A DNA stretch of 64,000 nt from Amoebophrya sp. A120. Taxonomy: Eukaryota > Sar > Dinophyceae > Syndiniales > Amoebophryaceae. Positions within the stretch are counted from its first letter, which is position 1, and each line of letters begins with the position of its first letter. The notes beneath the pieces are model-generated. The model worked only from the letters and a program-made list of their open reading frames with translations. It was not told the DNA's origin and made no database searches. Location of the stretch: the NCBI GenBank assembly GCA_905178155.1, contig CAJINV010000015.1:544882-608881 (forward strand). Reading direction: 5' to 3'. Below, piece after piece: positions 34,860 to 48,134 of the stretch. The position numbers and the translations under genes were made by a program.

Positions 34860-35345
34860 CTAGTACAGGGGAGAAATAAATAAGGCTAGTAGAGGATGAA
34901 TGGGAAGAGGCGCGACTAGGGGGGTCCAAAGAAAGCGAGATGCTGTGGGCCTCACGGTGAAAAGACAAAAGATGGAAGTAGAGATCAACACTCGTGTCGT
35001 GATGAACGCTTTGCTCACGTGTTTTTTTTTGTTCGTCTCAATTATACCTAGGACCGAAATGTATTTCTCTTGATGCTGCTGCACAACATGAAGGTGTCGA
35101 ACCGACAAGCTTTTCTGATGCTTCACGATCGAAAAGAACTTCCTGCAGATCCGATTAGTTTCATCTCTTAAGTATTGTGTCTGTCGATCCATTTCATTAT
35201 CTCCAAATTCTCCTGCCTCCGCAGAGCGTACATTTGGAAGCACGGCCCGCAGCGCTTTTCGCCGAAGCCTGCTTGTTCTTTTGAGACCTTCATGTATGAG
35301 GATGCGAAGCGCGACACGGCTACAATAATTTTCAGTAGACTTCAT
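34860..35345 (-). CDS. doubtful hypothetical ORF (161 codons)
   Basis: An uninterrupted ORF whose first ~110 codons are basic and helical in character (LRRKALRAVL, NRICRKFFSIVKHQK), with a hydrophobic end. No family recognised; no homologue can be claimed. It lies in the 0.95-kb gap between two supported genes and may be fortuitous. Confidence 0.28.
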   Translation of the reverse strand: MKSTENYCSRVALRILIHEGLKRTSRLRRKALRAVLPNVRSAEAGEFGDNEMDRQTQYLRDETNRICRKFFSIVKHQKSLSVRHLHVVQQHQEKYISVLGIIETNKKKHVSKAFITTRVLISTSIFCLFTVRPTASRFLWTPLVAPLPIHPLLALFISPLY

Positions 35346-35613
35346 CTTGCGTAAGAATTGTTACTGATAAAGCGCAGGAAAAAATGACAACTCTACGGGT
35401 TATTTTCCTCAGAAGGTCCTTTTCTTCGTTGGTTCCGTAGTTACTTTTCACTTGGTTTTTGAATACACAAAAGACACAACGGCCACCCCTTCTGATGTAG
35501 AAGAAGGTAGCTCGCTCATGTCTTCAAGAGCTAAGAGTGCAAGACAACCAGGCTACTTGTACTTACTTCTTAGCAGCTGCCGTTGCTTGAACTCTTCCCC
35601 AGCAGATGTTGAC

Positions 35614-39012
<3,399 letters not shown>

Positions 39013-40196
39013 TGATTTGAATACGTCTAAGTGCTATAATACCATTTGATCCACTGCTCCGCCGAGTTGTGTTGTCTAATCTTCGACGAGCCCAGCTAGA
39101 AGTTATTGTTATCCAGGAGAAAGAGAAACCCACCGTTCACTCTTCTCTTCATCACATCTGTGTGTAGTACAGCAAGTACAACAAGGCACCACATCAACTC
39201 CTCTACGAATTTATTACTCGCGTCTTCAAAAAGAATGCTTGCTCATCTGACCCCGAAGAAGATGAACCACCGCACGACCACCTCCATGACTTTCGTTTTC
39301 TTTCCACGCTCGCATTCCACAAAAAATATTCAACTCTTTACAACAATACAGCGTTTTTATTTGTCGTTAGAACAGAAATAGATCCAAGTCCAACCCAATA
39401 CAACTACCTTTATTCGAGAGGACACCGCGCCGAGAGCGGGCGCCCACTCGTCGCCGTTCGTTCCCGTCGGATAATGATCCGACACTTTTTTATCTTAGCT
39501 GATTTTTTTTTAGTATATTTTTATTTGTACAAAGTTGTGTACTACTAGTAGATACTCGGTCTGGATTATTTTATTTTGCCTTGTTGTAGTTGTACAGTCT
39601 TCCTGCTGGCCTGATACTGCCACTACGTTTCATCCCAACAACGCGGATTCTTGTTTCTCGAGTGGTTGTTAAACTAATTCTCACCTCTTGTAAGTAGTTG
39701 CGTTGCCACTTGATGTTACTTGTACAGGTTTGTCTGCTGGCAATAAAATCTTACTGGAACTACAACCTTGTTGGGAACTACAAGGGCGCAACGATTAATA
39801 TCAATTAGGGTGGAACAAAGGGTGGAGGACATAATATCATACAAGATGGAATAATACAGAGTCCTCGGGAGTCAAATTAGAAACAATAGCTGTAAGATAT
39901 TCTTCGAATAAAACCACGTAGATGCTGCATATATTCTATGACTAATCGTCGATACGAAGAAGTAGCTTCTGAAACTTCAACTTGTATACGTTGAGAAACA
40001 AGTTTACTACTTCGAATTTTGCAGTACAGAGAGATTCGACACATTGAAATCTTCTTTCGTCCGTGGTAGATGCTTGTAAACGACACATTATGATTTTGTG
40101 AGACTTTTGTTTTTCTCGAATTTTCTTCGATTTGCGATGAAGTTGATATATAAAAGTAAAGCCGCGACAGCAAGAACACCAACTCAAACATCTTTT
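39013..40196. other. intergenic region
   Basis: AT-rich spacer without introners. No supported gene. Confidence 0.5.
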
Positions 40197-43100
40197 TTAC
40201 TTAGTTGGTCTTGCATGCGCCTTTGCCTTGTGCTTCGCGTGCGCGACGTGTGCCTTCGCCCCCGCGCCCACCGCAGAAGTTCCGCCGGAGGTGCTATGCG
40301 CCTTGGCCTTGTGCTTCACACCTCCCAGTACCTTATTCGGGGAAGATGCGGATGTACTAGTTTTGGCTGCAGCTCCTGTTGCGCTATCACTTGCTCGACT
40401 CGCTGGCTGGGCGCTGTCTTGGTGATGATCTGCATCCTCGTGGTGGTAGTCTTCATGCTCCTCCGCAGCGTCGCGTTCTATGCATCGCAAAATTTGTATC
40501 ATCGCACAATAATACCAGCACAAAAAATGGCATGACGAATCTTAATCTTTTCAAGAAGAAAAAAAGGCTGCGATCATGCAGGTGAAGTTCATGATTAAAG
40601 AAACAGGGTGACAAAGAAGAAGATCTCCAGCTGTCATCTAGTAATAGTATCACTGTCATGCTGGTGTATAATTGCTGTCGCATGTGAATGAGTACGATGG
40701 CGCGAGGACATCACTTTTGCACAGGATAACTATCGATTTATTACTCCCCCTGCTCGCACTCGATTTCGGTTCCTCTGCCTTGCTTGCCGGAGCAGCGGAA
40801 GGAGTACTATCCTCCTTTTTCTTCCCCCCGTCCGCGGGCCTCAACCCGTGGGGTAAAACCCAGTAGGGTACGTAGGCTTTCTTCTTCTCGTTGACCCAGG
40901 AAACGCCGATCCACCCGTTTGTCGGGCCGTTCAGCAGCTTCAGCTCCTCCCCTTTTTTCAGGGTAATTTTGCCGTCCTTGGACTTGTAATCGTGGAAGGC
41001 GTGGAACTGAACGGGACCGTCTTCCTTCTTGGGTTTCACTTCCACCGCGTGGTCTGGGAGGTTCGCAAGCGGAACCCAATCCGCGTGTGTAGCATGGTTC
41101 GTCACGTTGCGGATCTGGATTTTTGATTTAGAATTTTTTCGCTTTTGTTTTCATCTTCGCATCTTCGTCCGGCGCATGACAACTTCTTCGACGAGAGCAT
41201 TGCTCCGAAGATTATGTCATCATGCAAGATCCAAGTCCAACATGAAGGTACAGGTAGGAATAAAACCACCTATGAAGTGAACCGCAAAACCTCTACTTGA
41301 TCATCTGCAAGAGTTCATTTAGAGTTAGTTATCAGTACCAGCACCCAGCCATCCAGCGGTCCTTTCAAATATTCCACGAGGTCGTTCTCTTCGCAGACAC
41401 CTTCATACGCCGCCAACGTGCGGAAGAACCCCTTGGACACGACCCAACTCGGGGTCCAGTGCGAGATCCCGGTGGCGACGTCCTCCATCAAAATCCAGTT
41501 TTTCTCGTTCTTCGGCTTCAAAATCCGCGCGATGTGCCCGGGGGAGACTTTTTCCTCGAAGCCGTGCTATGCTGAGTAAAAACGTACCCACACCAGAGTC
41601 AGGATGGGGATTTTGCAACACAAACCTAGGAGTTTTGTGAGTCACGCATGACAAGTTTCAGTCCGTAAGGTAGTGCAAGTTAGCAAGGGAAGCCGCATCA
41701 CAAATCGACCTGCTGATCCTGTTTACAGCATTACAAGTTCCCAAACACGATTGAAAATGCCTGTCATGGGGTTGCGCATCACAAATGTTCCTGTCATGGC
41801 AAATCTGCATGACAACTATGGTGTGGGGACGTTTTTACACTTGATACGTGCACGATCGTTCTGATGTTCACGTCGACCATATCTAAATCGTCGCCCAGGT
41901 ACTGGTATGCATTGCAAAAGTATCGCGCCACTAGTATAAATCGCATGACAAATTAGCCCAGCATGAGAAATGAAATTCGTCATGCTGATTTGCCTTGGGA
42001 TGGAGATTTGTAATGCATGACTGCGATTCTTACTACGTGTACGATACTTTTGCAATGGATAACTGGTTAATGTTGTCTAATTCGCCCTCTTTCTTCTCAT
42101 ACTCTTCCTCCTCCATGTCGACCTGTTTTGTCATTGCATTCACACATGAAGACTACAACCTTAGACTTCTTACCAAAACCAGCTTTTTTACAGACACGAT
42201 TTTTCATTTTCACCTTGGGGAAATTTATCGATAGATACTAGGAAAGGAAGATCAGGATATTCATATTACTATTTGCGATGCATAAACTCATCAAGGCACC
42301 ACTGCAAATGCAATCTTTCATACCTTAACATCCTCCGGCGCTGCCACTTGTGACGCCCTTGTTGCTTCCGACTTCAAATCTTCTTTTTTCGCAGGCGTAC
42401 TAGCTGCTCCACCTCGGCTCACCGCCTTTGGCGCTTTCTTTGGGTCGATCGTGTGCCCCACGTTGAAGGTCTCGTCTTCGTCCAGCATGCGCTCCTGGCA
42501 CTTGGCGAGGATGGTTCTTGCGTCATTGAACGCGTGGGAGCCGCCGACGGATTCGTTTGCGTTGTCCGGGTCGTTTTCTGCGCACCAGTTCATGGTGTCT
42601 TGGAGTTCGTTATGGATTGTAAAAGTGTCTGGGTCTGGAAGAATGCGCGACTTGTCATGCTGCTTTCCATGACCCATGAGGTCTGCACCTGCAGAAATGC
42701 AAGACCTAGCATGACAGATTTTGCGCGATGTCTCTCATGCCTATCCTGCATGAGAAACTCTCTCCCGACCTGGTCAAAACTGGACGACTTTTGGTAATCA
42801 TGCAACACAGATTTTTGCGTGCTTCAGATTTAGCATGACAAGTTGCAATCATCCACACCCAGACATTTTTGCATTTGATATTCGTCGTGCAGTTTCTGCA
42901 GGTCCTTCATCAACGCTTTTCGGCTATCCCAGAGAAAAAAGCTGGCAGGGCATATTTGTAATGCAAAAATGAATACACAGAAAAATTTGTCATGGGCGGC
43001 CCCATAGCATGCTGCTCCGGATATGCAATATAGGTTTTTTTGTGTATTTATTTTTGCATTACAAATATGACCTGCCAGCTTTTTTCTCTGGGATATCGCC

Positions 43101-44664
43101 CCATCAGAATGATGCCAATGGACTCGTCGACCTTTAATTATTGAAATTTTTTGATCAGTTCAGTACCATTAAAGCATTTCTCGCACTATGTTGTTTTTCA
43201 CATGCAAAGCGGGAATGCTACTTCTATACAAGCGACACGTGGTATAGAAGTGCGGTTGTCCACCCAAGGATAAGGCGGCGCAGCTTATTCCCATGAATGT
43301 ACTACATCGAATTGAAATAAGCAAAGTGCCACAATCAGAAGCAGAATGCACCGCCCAAGTGCGGTTCTCCTTCTCATGCTGCCGCATCGCGATCAATATT
43401 CTTTCTGCACAACAAAAATCATATTTACGTTTATGTACTATACCTCGGTCGTTTTCTTTTTTTCCTTTTCCAACCCGGCTTTTCTCCCCAGAGCCGCTTT
43501 GTAATCCACCTTCATTGCTGAGTAGACGTGCATCAGATCCGTCAACTCGGCCAGGATGTCCTCAACCGATCTGCCCTTGTACTCTGGCGTGGCGCCGTCC
43601 TCCTCGTCTTCTTGCTCCCCGTCCTGATCGTCATTATCTTCATTCCCGTCCGGGAGCTCAGTTAACTCGATTGTTTGTGATTTCTCCGTAGAAATGGCGG
43701 CCTGGCCGGACTTTCGCTTGGGCTGCGGGGCCGGAATCTCGGGGGTGTCTGCCTCGTGGTGACCTGGTAAATACGTAGGTATTCTTTTCACATCAGCTTT
43801 TCAGTTTCAGTTTCAGACGGCGGAAGCTCTTTTTTCTTCCAACATATCTGCATGTCGTTCTAGATCATCATGATACAGAATATTTTTGTGCAGTCACAAC
43901 GAATGCCTGCACGAAAAAACAGATTGGTATGAAGAATTGTATGCACGACGAGGACCTGCCTCCCATCTGCCTCTGTGCTTAATCAAGAACTACAACTGTT
44001 TGTTGTACACAAAACTGGTAATCGTCACATCTTCATCAAACAATACTTGATTTTTTCTTTGCCGGTGCCGTGTCTTCTCCACTTTGCTGCGCCTTCAGAA
44101 TTTCCGTTCCGAGAGACCGCGCCCGCTCCCCGAAGAGTTCGTAGGTGGCCCATTCGGTCGAGAAGCGAATGCTAATGCTATTGTGAGGAAAAATGCCCCC
44201 ACCCCATAGTTGCCATGCAGAATTGCAGTCACAGGAAAACTTGTAATGCGAATCCCCATGAGAGGCTCTTTCAATCGCGCGATGCAATTTGTGATGCTGT
44301 AAACAGGATACCAGAATGGCTTTGTGATGCGGCTGTGGCTGTCCTTGGTACTAACCCGCATTACATTTACAGTACAGAGAAAAACTTGTCATGTGTGACT
44401 CCCAAAACTTCTCGATCTGTGTTGCAGAGTTTCCATCTTGACTATGGGGTGGGGACGTTTTTACAAATGATACATGTTGGACTCCTCCATATACTTGCAA
44501 TCCGTGACGCGCATTTGGTCATCTCCGACCCACAACCGCGCCGGGCCGGAGTGCGAGGGGACCACGGAGCAGGTGACCGGGACCAGCCTCGCGCCACCAC
44601 CGCAGCAGCCGCCGCTACCCTTACCCTGCTTCCGCTTGAGCACATACTGGGTGGGAGGTGCCAT
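40197..44664 (-). CDS. protein with two SH3-like domains and a coiled coil
   Basis: Start at 44664 (MAPPTQYVLKRKQ), stop TAA at 40197-40199; about 665 residues. Six introners and four GT-AG introns (43764-44046, 43132-43443, 42123-42323, 41115-41338) are removed with frame kept. After a short N-terminal region comes an acidic stretch (EDNDDQDGEQEDEED). A helical segment follows (ALMKDLQKLHDELQDTMNW). Two adjacent SH3-like folds come next, one with FRTLAAYEGVCEENDLVEYL...GPLDGW and ADWVPLANL, the other with FHAFHDYKSKDGKITLKKGE...TNGWIGVSW and AYVPYWVLP. The tail is Lys/Ala/His-rich with repeated HKAKAH. An adaptor or scaffold role is inferred; no named family is recognised. Confidence 0.75.
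40479..40728. mobile_element. introner, family A (diverged)
   Basis: About 250 bp with eroded A ends (TATGCATCGCAAAATTTGTA; ACTTTTGCACAGGATA) and no clear flanking repeat. A frame-preserving join links SNKSI to ERDAAEEH. Confidence 0.72.
41569..41846. mobile_element. introner, family C
   Basis: 278 bp flanked by CGTGC, between NIRTIVH and GFEEKVSPG. Confidence 0.9.
41906..42061. mobile_element. introner, family A
   Basis: 156 bp flanked by ACTGG; joins ELDNINQ to YLGDDLDM. Confidence 0.9.
42611..42880. mobile_element. introner, family B
   Basis: 270 bp flanked by TTCGT; joins KLHDE to LQDTMNW. Confidence 0.9.
42925..43095. mobile_element. introner, family J (single copy here), near-perfect palindrome
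   Basis: 171 bp with flanks TCGGC and TCGCC. The two ends are inverted copies over roughly 60 bp with few mismatches (TATCCCAGAGAAAAAAGCTG at the left, its complement at the right). Removal joins GIILMG to RKALMKD. Confidence 0.9.
44179..44472. mobile_element. introner, family C
   Basis: 294 bp, flanking repeat eroded to CAT. The left end begins TATTGTGAGG, like family H, followed by the C core. Removal joins YMEESN to ISIRFSTEW. Confidence 0.83.
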
Positions 44665-44973
44665 TTTTTTATCAATTATTCCAACAGTGGGTCGCGGTAA
44701 GCCTTTTTATAAAAAACCGCCAATGCTAGAGAAAACTGTACTCCGATGAATTGCGACAAGCTAAGGATAGCTGTAGATAATGATGTACAGTCATTCTTTT
44801 TTGTGAATGCTTACTTTAGGATTTTCGGGGTAGAAGATGATGCTGGGGGTAACACTTTGTAATGGGAGCAGTTATGCGATTTCCGATTAGTGGTCTGCTG
44901 GTGGTAAGAAGTTATTTGTAAAATTAAATCCGAGTCGTTGCGTTGTCAAGCACGAGCAATCGGTGAAACGACA

Positions 44974-45482
44974 GACGAAAAGGTAGAATTTGAACGACGA
45001 AATCGAATGTGATGTTGATCACGATGAAAACGATATTTTCATAGACATAGTACCAACCGAGCGAGGGCAGCCGCAGCCTGTCAGACAGAGCTGCAAGTGG
45101 ATATAACGACCCTGACCGAGAAGACAGCAAACGCTCCACGACCGAGCAACCGTGTAGTCGGTAGAAGTTGTTCCTCGTCTGTTCATTTTGCGATGAAACA
45201 AGTGCGATAAAAATTTCGAGTGTAGCTAGTAGCGAAGGTGGGTTCGTCGTGCAGCTCTATGTGTCTCACATCACACTGCTCGACGTGGGTGTCCGATTCG
45301 TAATGTACGAAAAATACGTATCCCGAACGTATGTTAAACGGTTTGCGAGCGCGATTCGATGGACGATGACGAATAGGTTGTAAGCCTGAGTACAAATACC
45401 GACTGATATTGCGCTTTTCAGCTCTAGCAAATAAACTTCTATGTGTTCATCATCGATCTTCACACGACCGATTTTTCCATTC
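44974..45482. repeat. segmental duplication, copy 1
   Basis: Matches 47482-47970 in the same orientation with substitutions and indels. Shared landmarks in order: TGTGATGTTGATCACGATGA, TCCTCGTCTGTTC, TTCGTCGTGCAGCTC, GCGAGCGCGATTCGATGGAC, GATCTTCACACGACCGAT. Reading frames are not conserved between copies, so it looks non-coding. Confidence 0.85.
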
Positions 45483-46069
45483 TTTTGCGTCCGGTATCAC
45501 TTTGATGTAGTGCTGTCTTGGATTCATGACCATGATATTAGATTGATGAAAGGAACATACCGACTGCATCTTCGTTCACGAACAAGCAAGCGGACCAACT
45601 ATCTGTGCAGATCGAGCCACTGCTCTACGCCAGGAAGAGAAGGAGACTTCACGGAAAAATCGACGGGAGGTCAGGATTTAGGACGCAGCTCTAGAAGCGC
45701 TAGCACTGCCTGAAGAAACGGATCGTCGCACTTTAATATGGACGACCAGATTGATCATGTCCTCCGTGTAAATAGTTCCTGGGTATATCTTTTGTCGTGC
45801 TGCTGTTGAAAACCGATTGGAACTTCTCGTGCTTGCTGCATAAAGTAACGAGCACAATGACCTAGGCTCGGCTAAGTAAAGTAAATTAGTACTGCATTCT
45901 AAAGTTTTCCTTCAGATTGGGTGTGACTTGTTGGGGAAGAGATGGGATTTTAGGGTGGGGCAAGAATTTTATTTGTTGAGGGGTACTTCAACTTCTTACT
46001 CAGATTGATTTTGAAAACGCCACCAGCCCCGCGATGCGGGTGCCAGTGGTCCCCGCACGACAGTCAGAG

Positions 46070-46102
46070 TATGCTAGAAATACGATACTTTTGCAATGCG
46101 TA
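46070..46102. mobile_element. 33-bp remnant of a family A introner
   Basis: TATGCTAGAAATACGATACTTTTGCAATGCGTA with CAGAG just before it and GACAGAG just after. It is the only introner-like trace found outside a coding region and lies about 180 bp past the stop of the secreted-protein gene. Confidence 0.55.
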
Positions 46103-46281
46103 GACAGAGTCTTCAGCTTGACACATACATTTTGATATAAATTAAGTAAGTTCATTTTGGAGACGACGGTACCTGAAGATGACCCCAATGCGTTCAACTC
46201 TTAGGAGCCTCAGTTCGATTCACATTGTAGGGCAGTTGCTTGGTGGTCGTGATTTTGCTCCGCTCTGTCGGTCTACTGCAA

Positions 46282-47312
46282 TTACTCGGGACAGTACTTT
46301 TTGACATTGTCGTTGGTGTGCTCTGGACACTCACCACCATCTTCAAGGGTGAAGCAACGACCCAAGGTTGGCGCAGTGAGGCCCATTCCGCCGGAGGCGG
46401 CGGCACACTCAAACTTGCAACACGTCTGGCCACCCATGGCGCAAGAGGTCCCGGGCATACACGGAAAGTGCGGCGTCGGATCCGAAAGCTTGGCCTTCGC
46501 CGTCCCCGCACGCAGGAGCTTCTTCTTCATTCTAGCCTTGTTGGTCCCGGCCTTGTTGGCCTTCACGAAAGTTATATATGCGTTGCAAAAATGTCAACAT
46601 GATCTGGGTCGGGATTTGTGATGCAAGTTGATTTCTTGACGGTGGACCAACACCAATCGCAATCCAAGATGGAGATCTGTTTCTGTGATAACGAATTATA
46701 CACCTGCGCTAAGCCTCAAATGAAATAACATCTTCAGATGGCGCTGCTGTTGGTGTCGATTATGTCGTGCAAGAAGCGGCTACTTACTCCGCGATCGCGA
46801 TGCTCGTAGCAGCAACACAATTTGTCTGCTCCAGACCCAGGCAAAGGCATATAATTTGCAACGCATAAAAGCTTGCCCGTTCCACCCGTTCCCATCGATT
46901 CCCTCAACATCGGTGGGGGGCAGCTTGATCGCGGTAGTCGGCGAGCAAGAGTAGACCGCAACGGAAACAAAACATCCTGAGAAAAAACGTCCCCACCACA
47001 GACTTGTCATGCAGATTTGCACTTACTTTTACAAAAACATTTGCCAACGTGCATATCCCCGCGATCATGAGAGGCATTTCTAATAATCGCGGTTTGCCAT
47101 AATTTGTAAAGCTGAGATCAAAAATAAGAGGAGATGACATTGTGATGCTAACCTGCACTTCTACGAACAATACAGAGAGATGAGAAGTTACTTGTTGTCA
47201 TGCGTGACTCCCAAACAATCATTTGGATCTACTGTGTTACGAAATTCCCTTCATCTTGACTCTCCGGTGGAGACGTTGTTACACAGGATACAAATAAAAG
47301 CGCCGTCTTCAT
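46282..47312 (-). CDS. small secreted cysteine-rich protein
   Basis: Start at 47312, stop TAA at 46282-46284. Two introners are removed, giving about 136 residues. The first exon alone encodes MKTALLF; joined across the C introner it makes a signal peptide, MKTALLFVSVAVYSCSPTTA. A basic Lys/Arg/Ala-rich stretch follows, then a compact C-terminal domain with nine cysteines (PCMPGTSCAMGGQTCCKFEC, GRCF, GECP, KYCPE), consistent with disulfide bonding outside the cell. No family is recognised; a role in host or prey interaction is possible but not shown. Splice ends are inferred from frame. Confidence 0.65.
46577..46867. mobile_element. introner, family B (diverged)
   Basis: About 291 bp; the B core GATCTGGGTC and its partner CCAGACCCAGG remain, with A-like GTTGCAAAAA at the left. 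The flank shares CTTT. Removal joins NGWNGQAF to VKANKAGT. Confidence 0.75.
46973..47290. mobile_element. introner, family C
   Basis: 318 bp with flanks CAAAA and CAAAT, inside the signal-peptide coding sequence. Confidence 0.85.
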
Positions 47313-48134
47313 TTTGTGACACAAACGGAGGATAGCGCTTGGTAATTGTACGTTGGAACGAAAGGAGATGCCTTTACGTTCTTTCTGGCACTACTTAGAG
47401 TCGTGAAAGAGCTGCAGTACAGCTTCCGTTTAAAAAATGAGTTTTTCAGGCAAGAGGCTGTGGGCAATGCTACTCCGAACTGACGAAAAGTTCGAATTTG
47501 CACGAGGAAAACGAATTTGTGATGTTGATCACGATGAGTACGATCATACCGACAAGAGCGGGCAGCCTGCCGGAGAAAGTGCAAACGACCCTGAAGTACA
47601 CCGAAATAAGGGCAAGCGCTCCAAATAGACCGAGCAATCGTGTCGGTAGTTCCTCGTCTGTTCATCTTGCGAACATCAAACGATGTTGACTGTACTAGCT
47701 AGGAGCGAATAACGAGGTTCGTTCGTCGTGCAGCTCGTCTGCGTCAAATCTTCACACTCACCTGCTCGAGGACGTACGATTTGTACGAAAATAAATACGT
47801 TTCCCGAATGTATGTTAAACGGTCTGCGAGCGCGATTCGATGGACGATGACGAATAAGTTGTAAGTCTAAGTACAGATACCGACTGATAATATTGCGTTT
47901 TTCATCTCTAGCAAAGCTTCTATGTGCTGTTGAATCGATCTTCACACGACCGATTGATTTTTCCATTCGACCAGCAGGAGAGGACGTCCCGGGGGTCTCA
48001 ACCAGTACAAGAAAGAGGCATGCTCTTATTTTCCATTCAGAGATGTTGATGTTCTTCTTGAAACCGTGAAGTAGTAGTAATCAAAGCAGGCAGACATTCC
48101 AGAACTTCTGCCTGCGGAAACGCATATAGTCAAA
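47313..48134. other. intergenic region with the second copy of the segmental duplication
   Basis: Contains 47482-47970, the duplicate of 44974-45482. No supported gene; the 63-codon ORFs here are not conserved in the other copy. Confidence 0.5.
47482..47970. repeat. segmental duplication, copy 2
   Basis: The other member of the pair that brackets the secreted-protein gene. It differs from copy 1 mainly by small deletions between the conserved blocks. Confidence 0.85.

Larger units (their letters stand above)
44665..46281. other. intergenic region with one copy of a segmental duplication
   Basis: Holds duplication copy 1 (44974-45482) and a 33-bp introner remnant at 46070. No supported gene. 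Confidence 0.5.
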
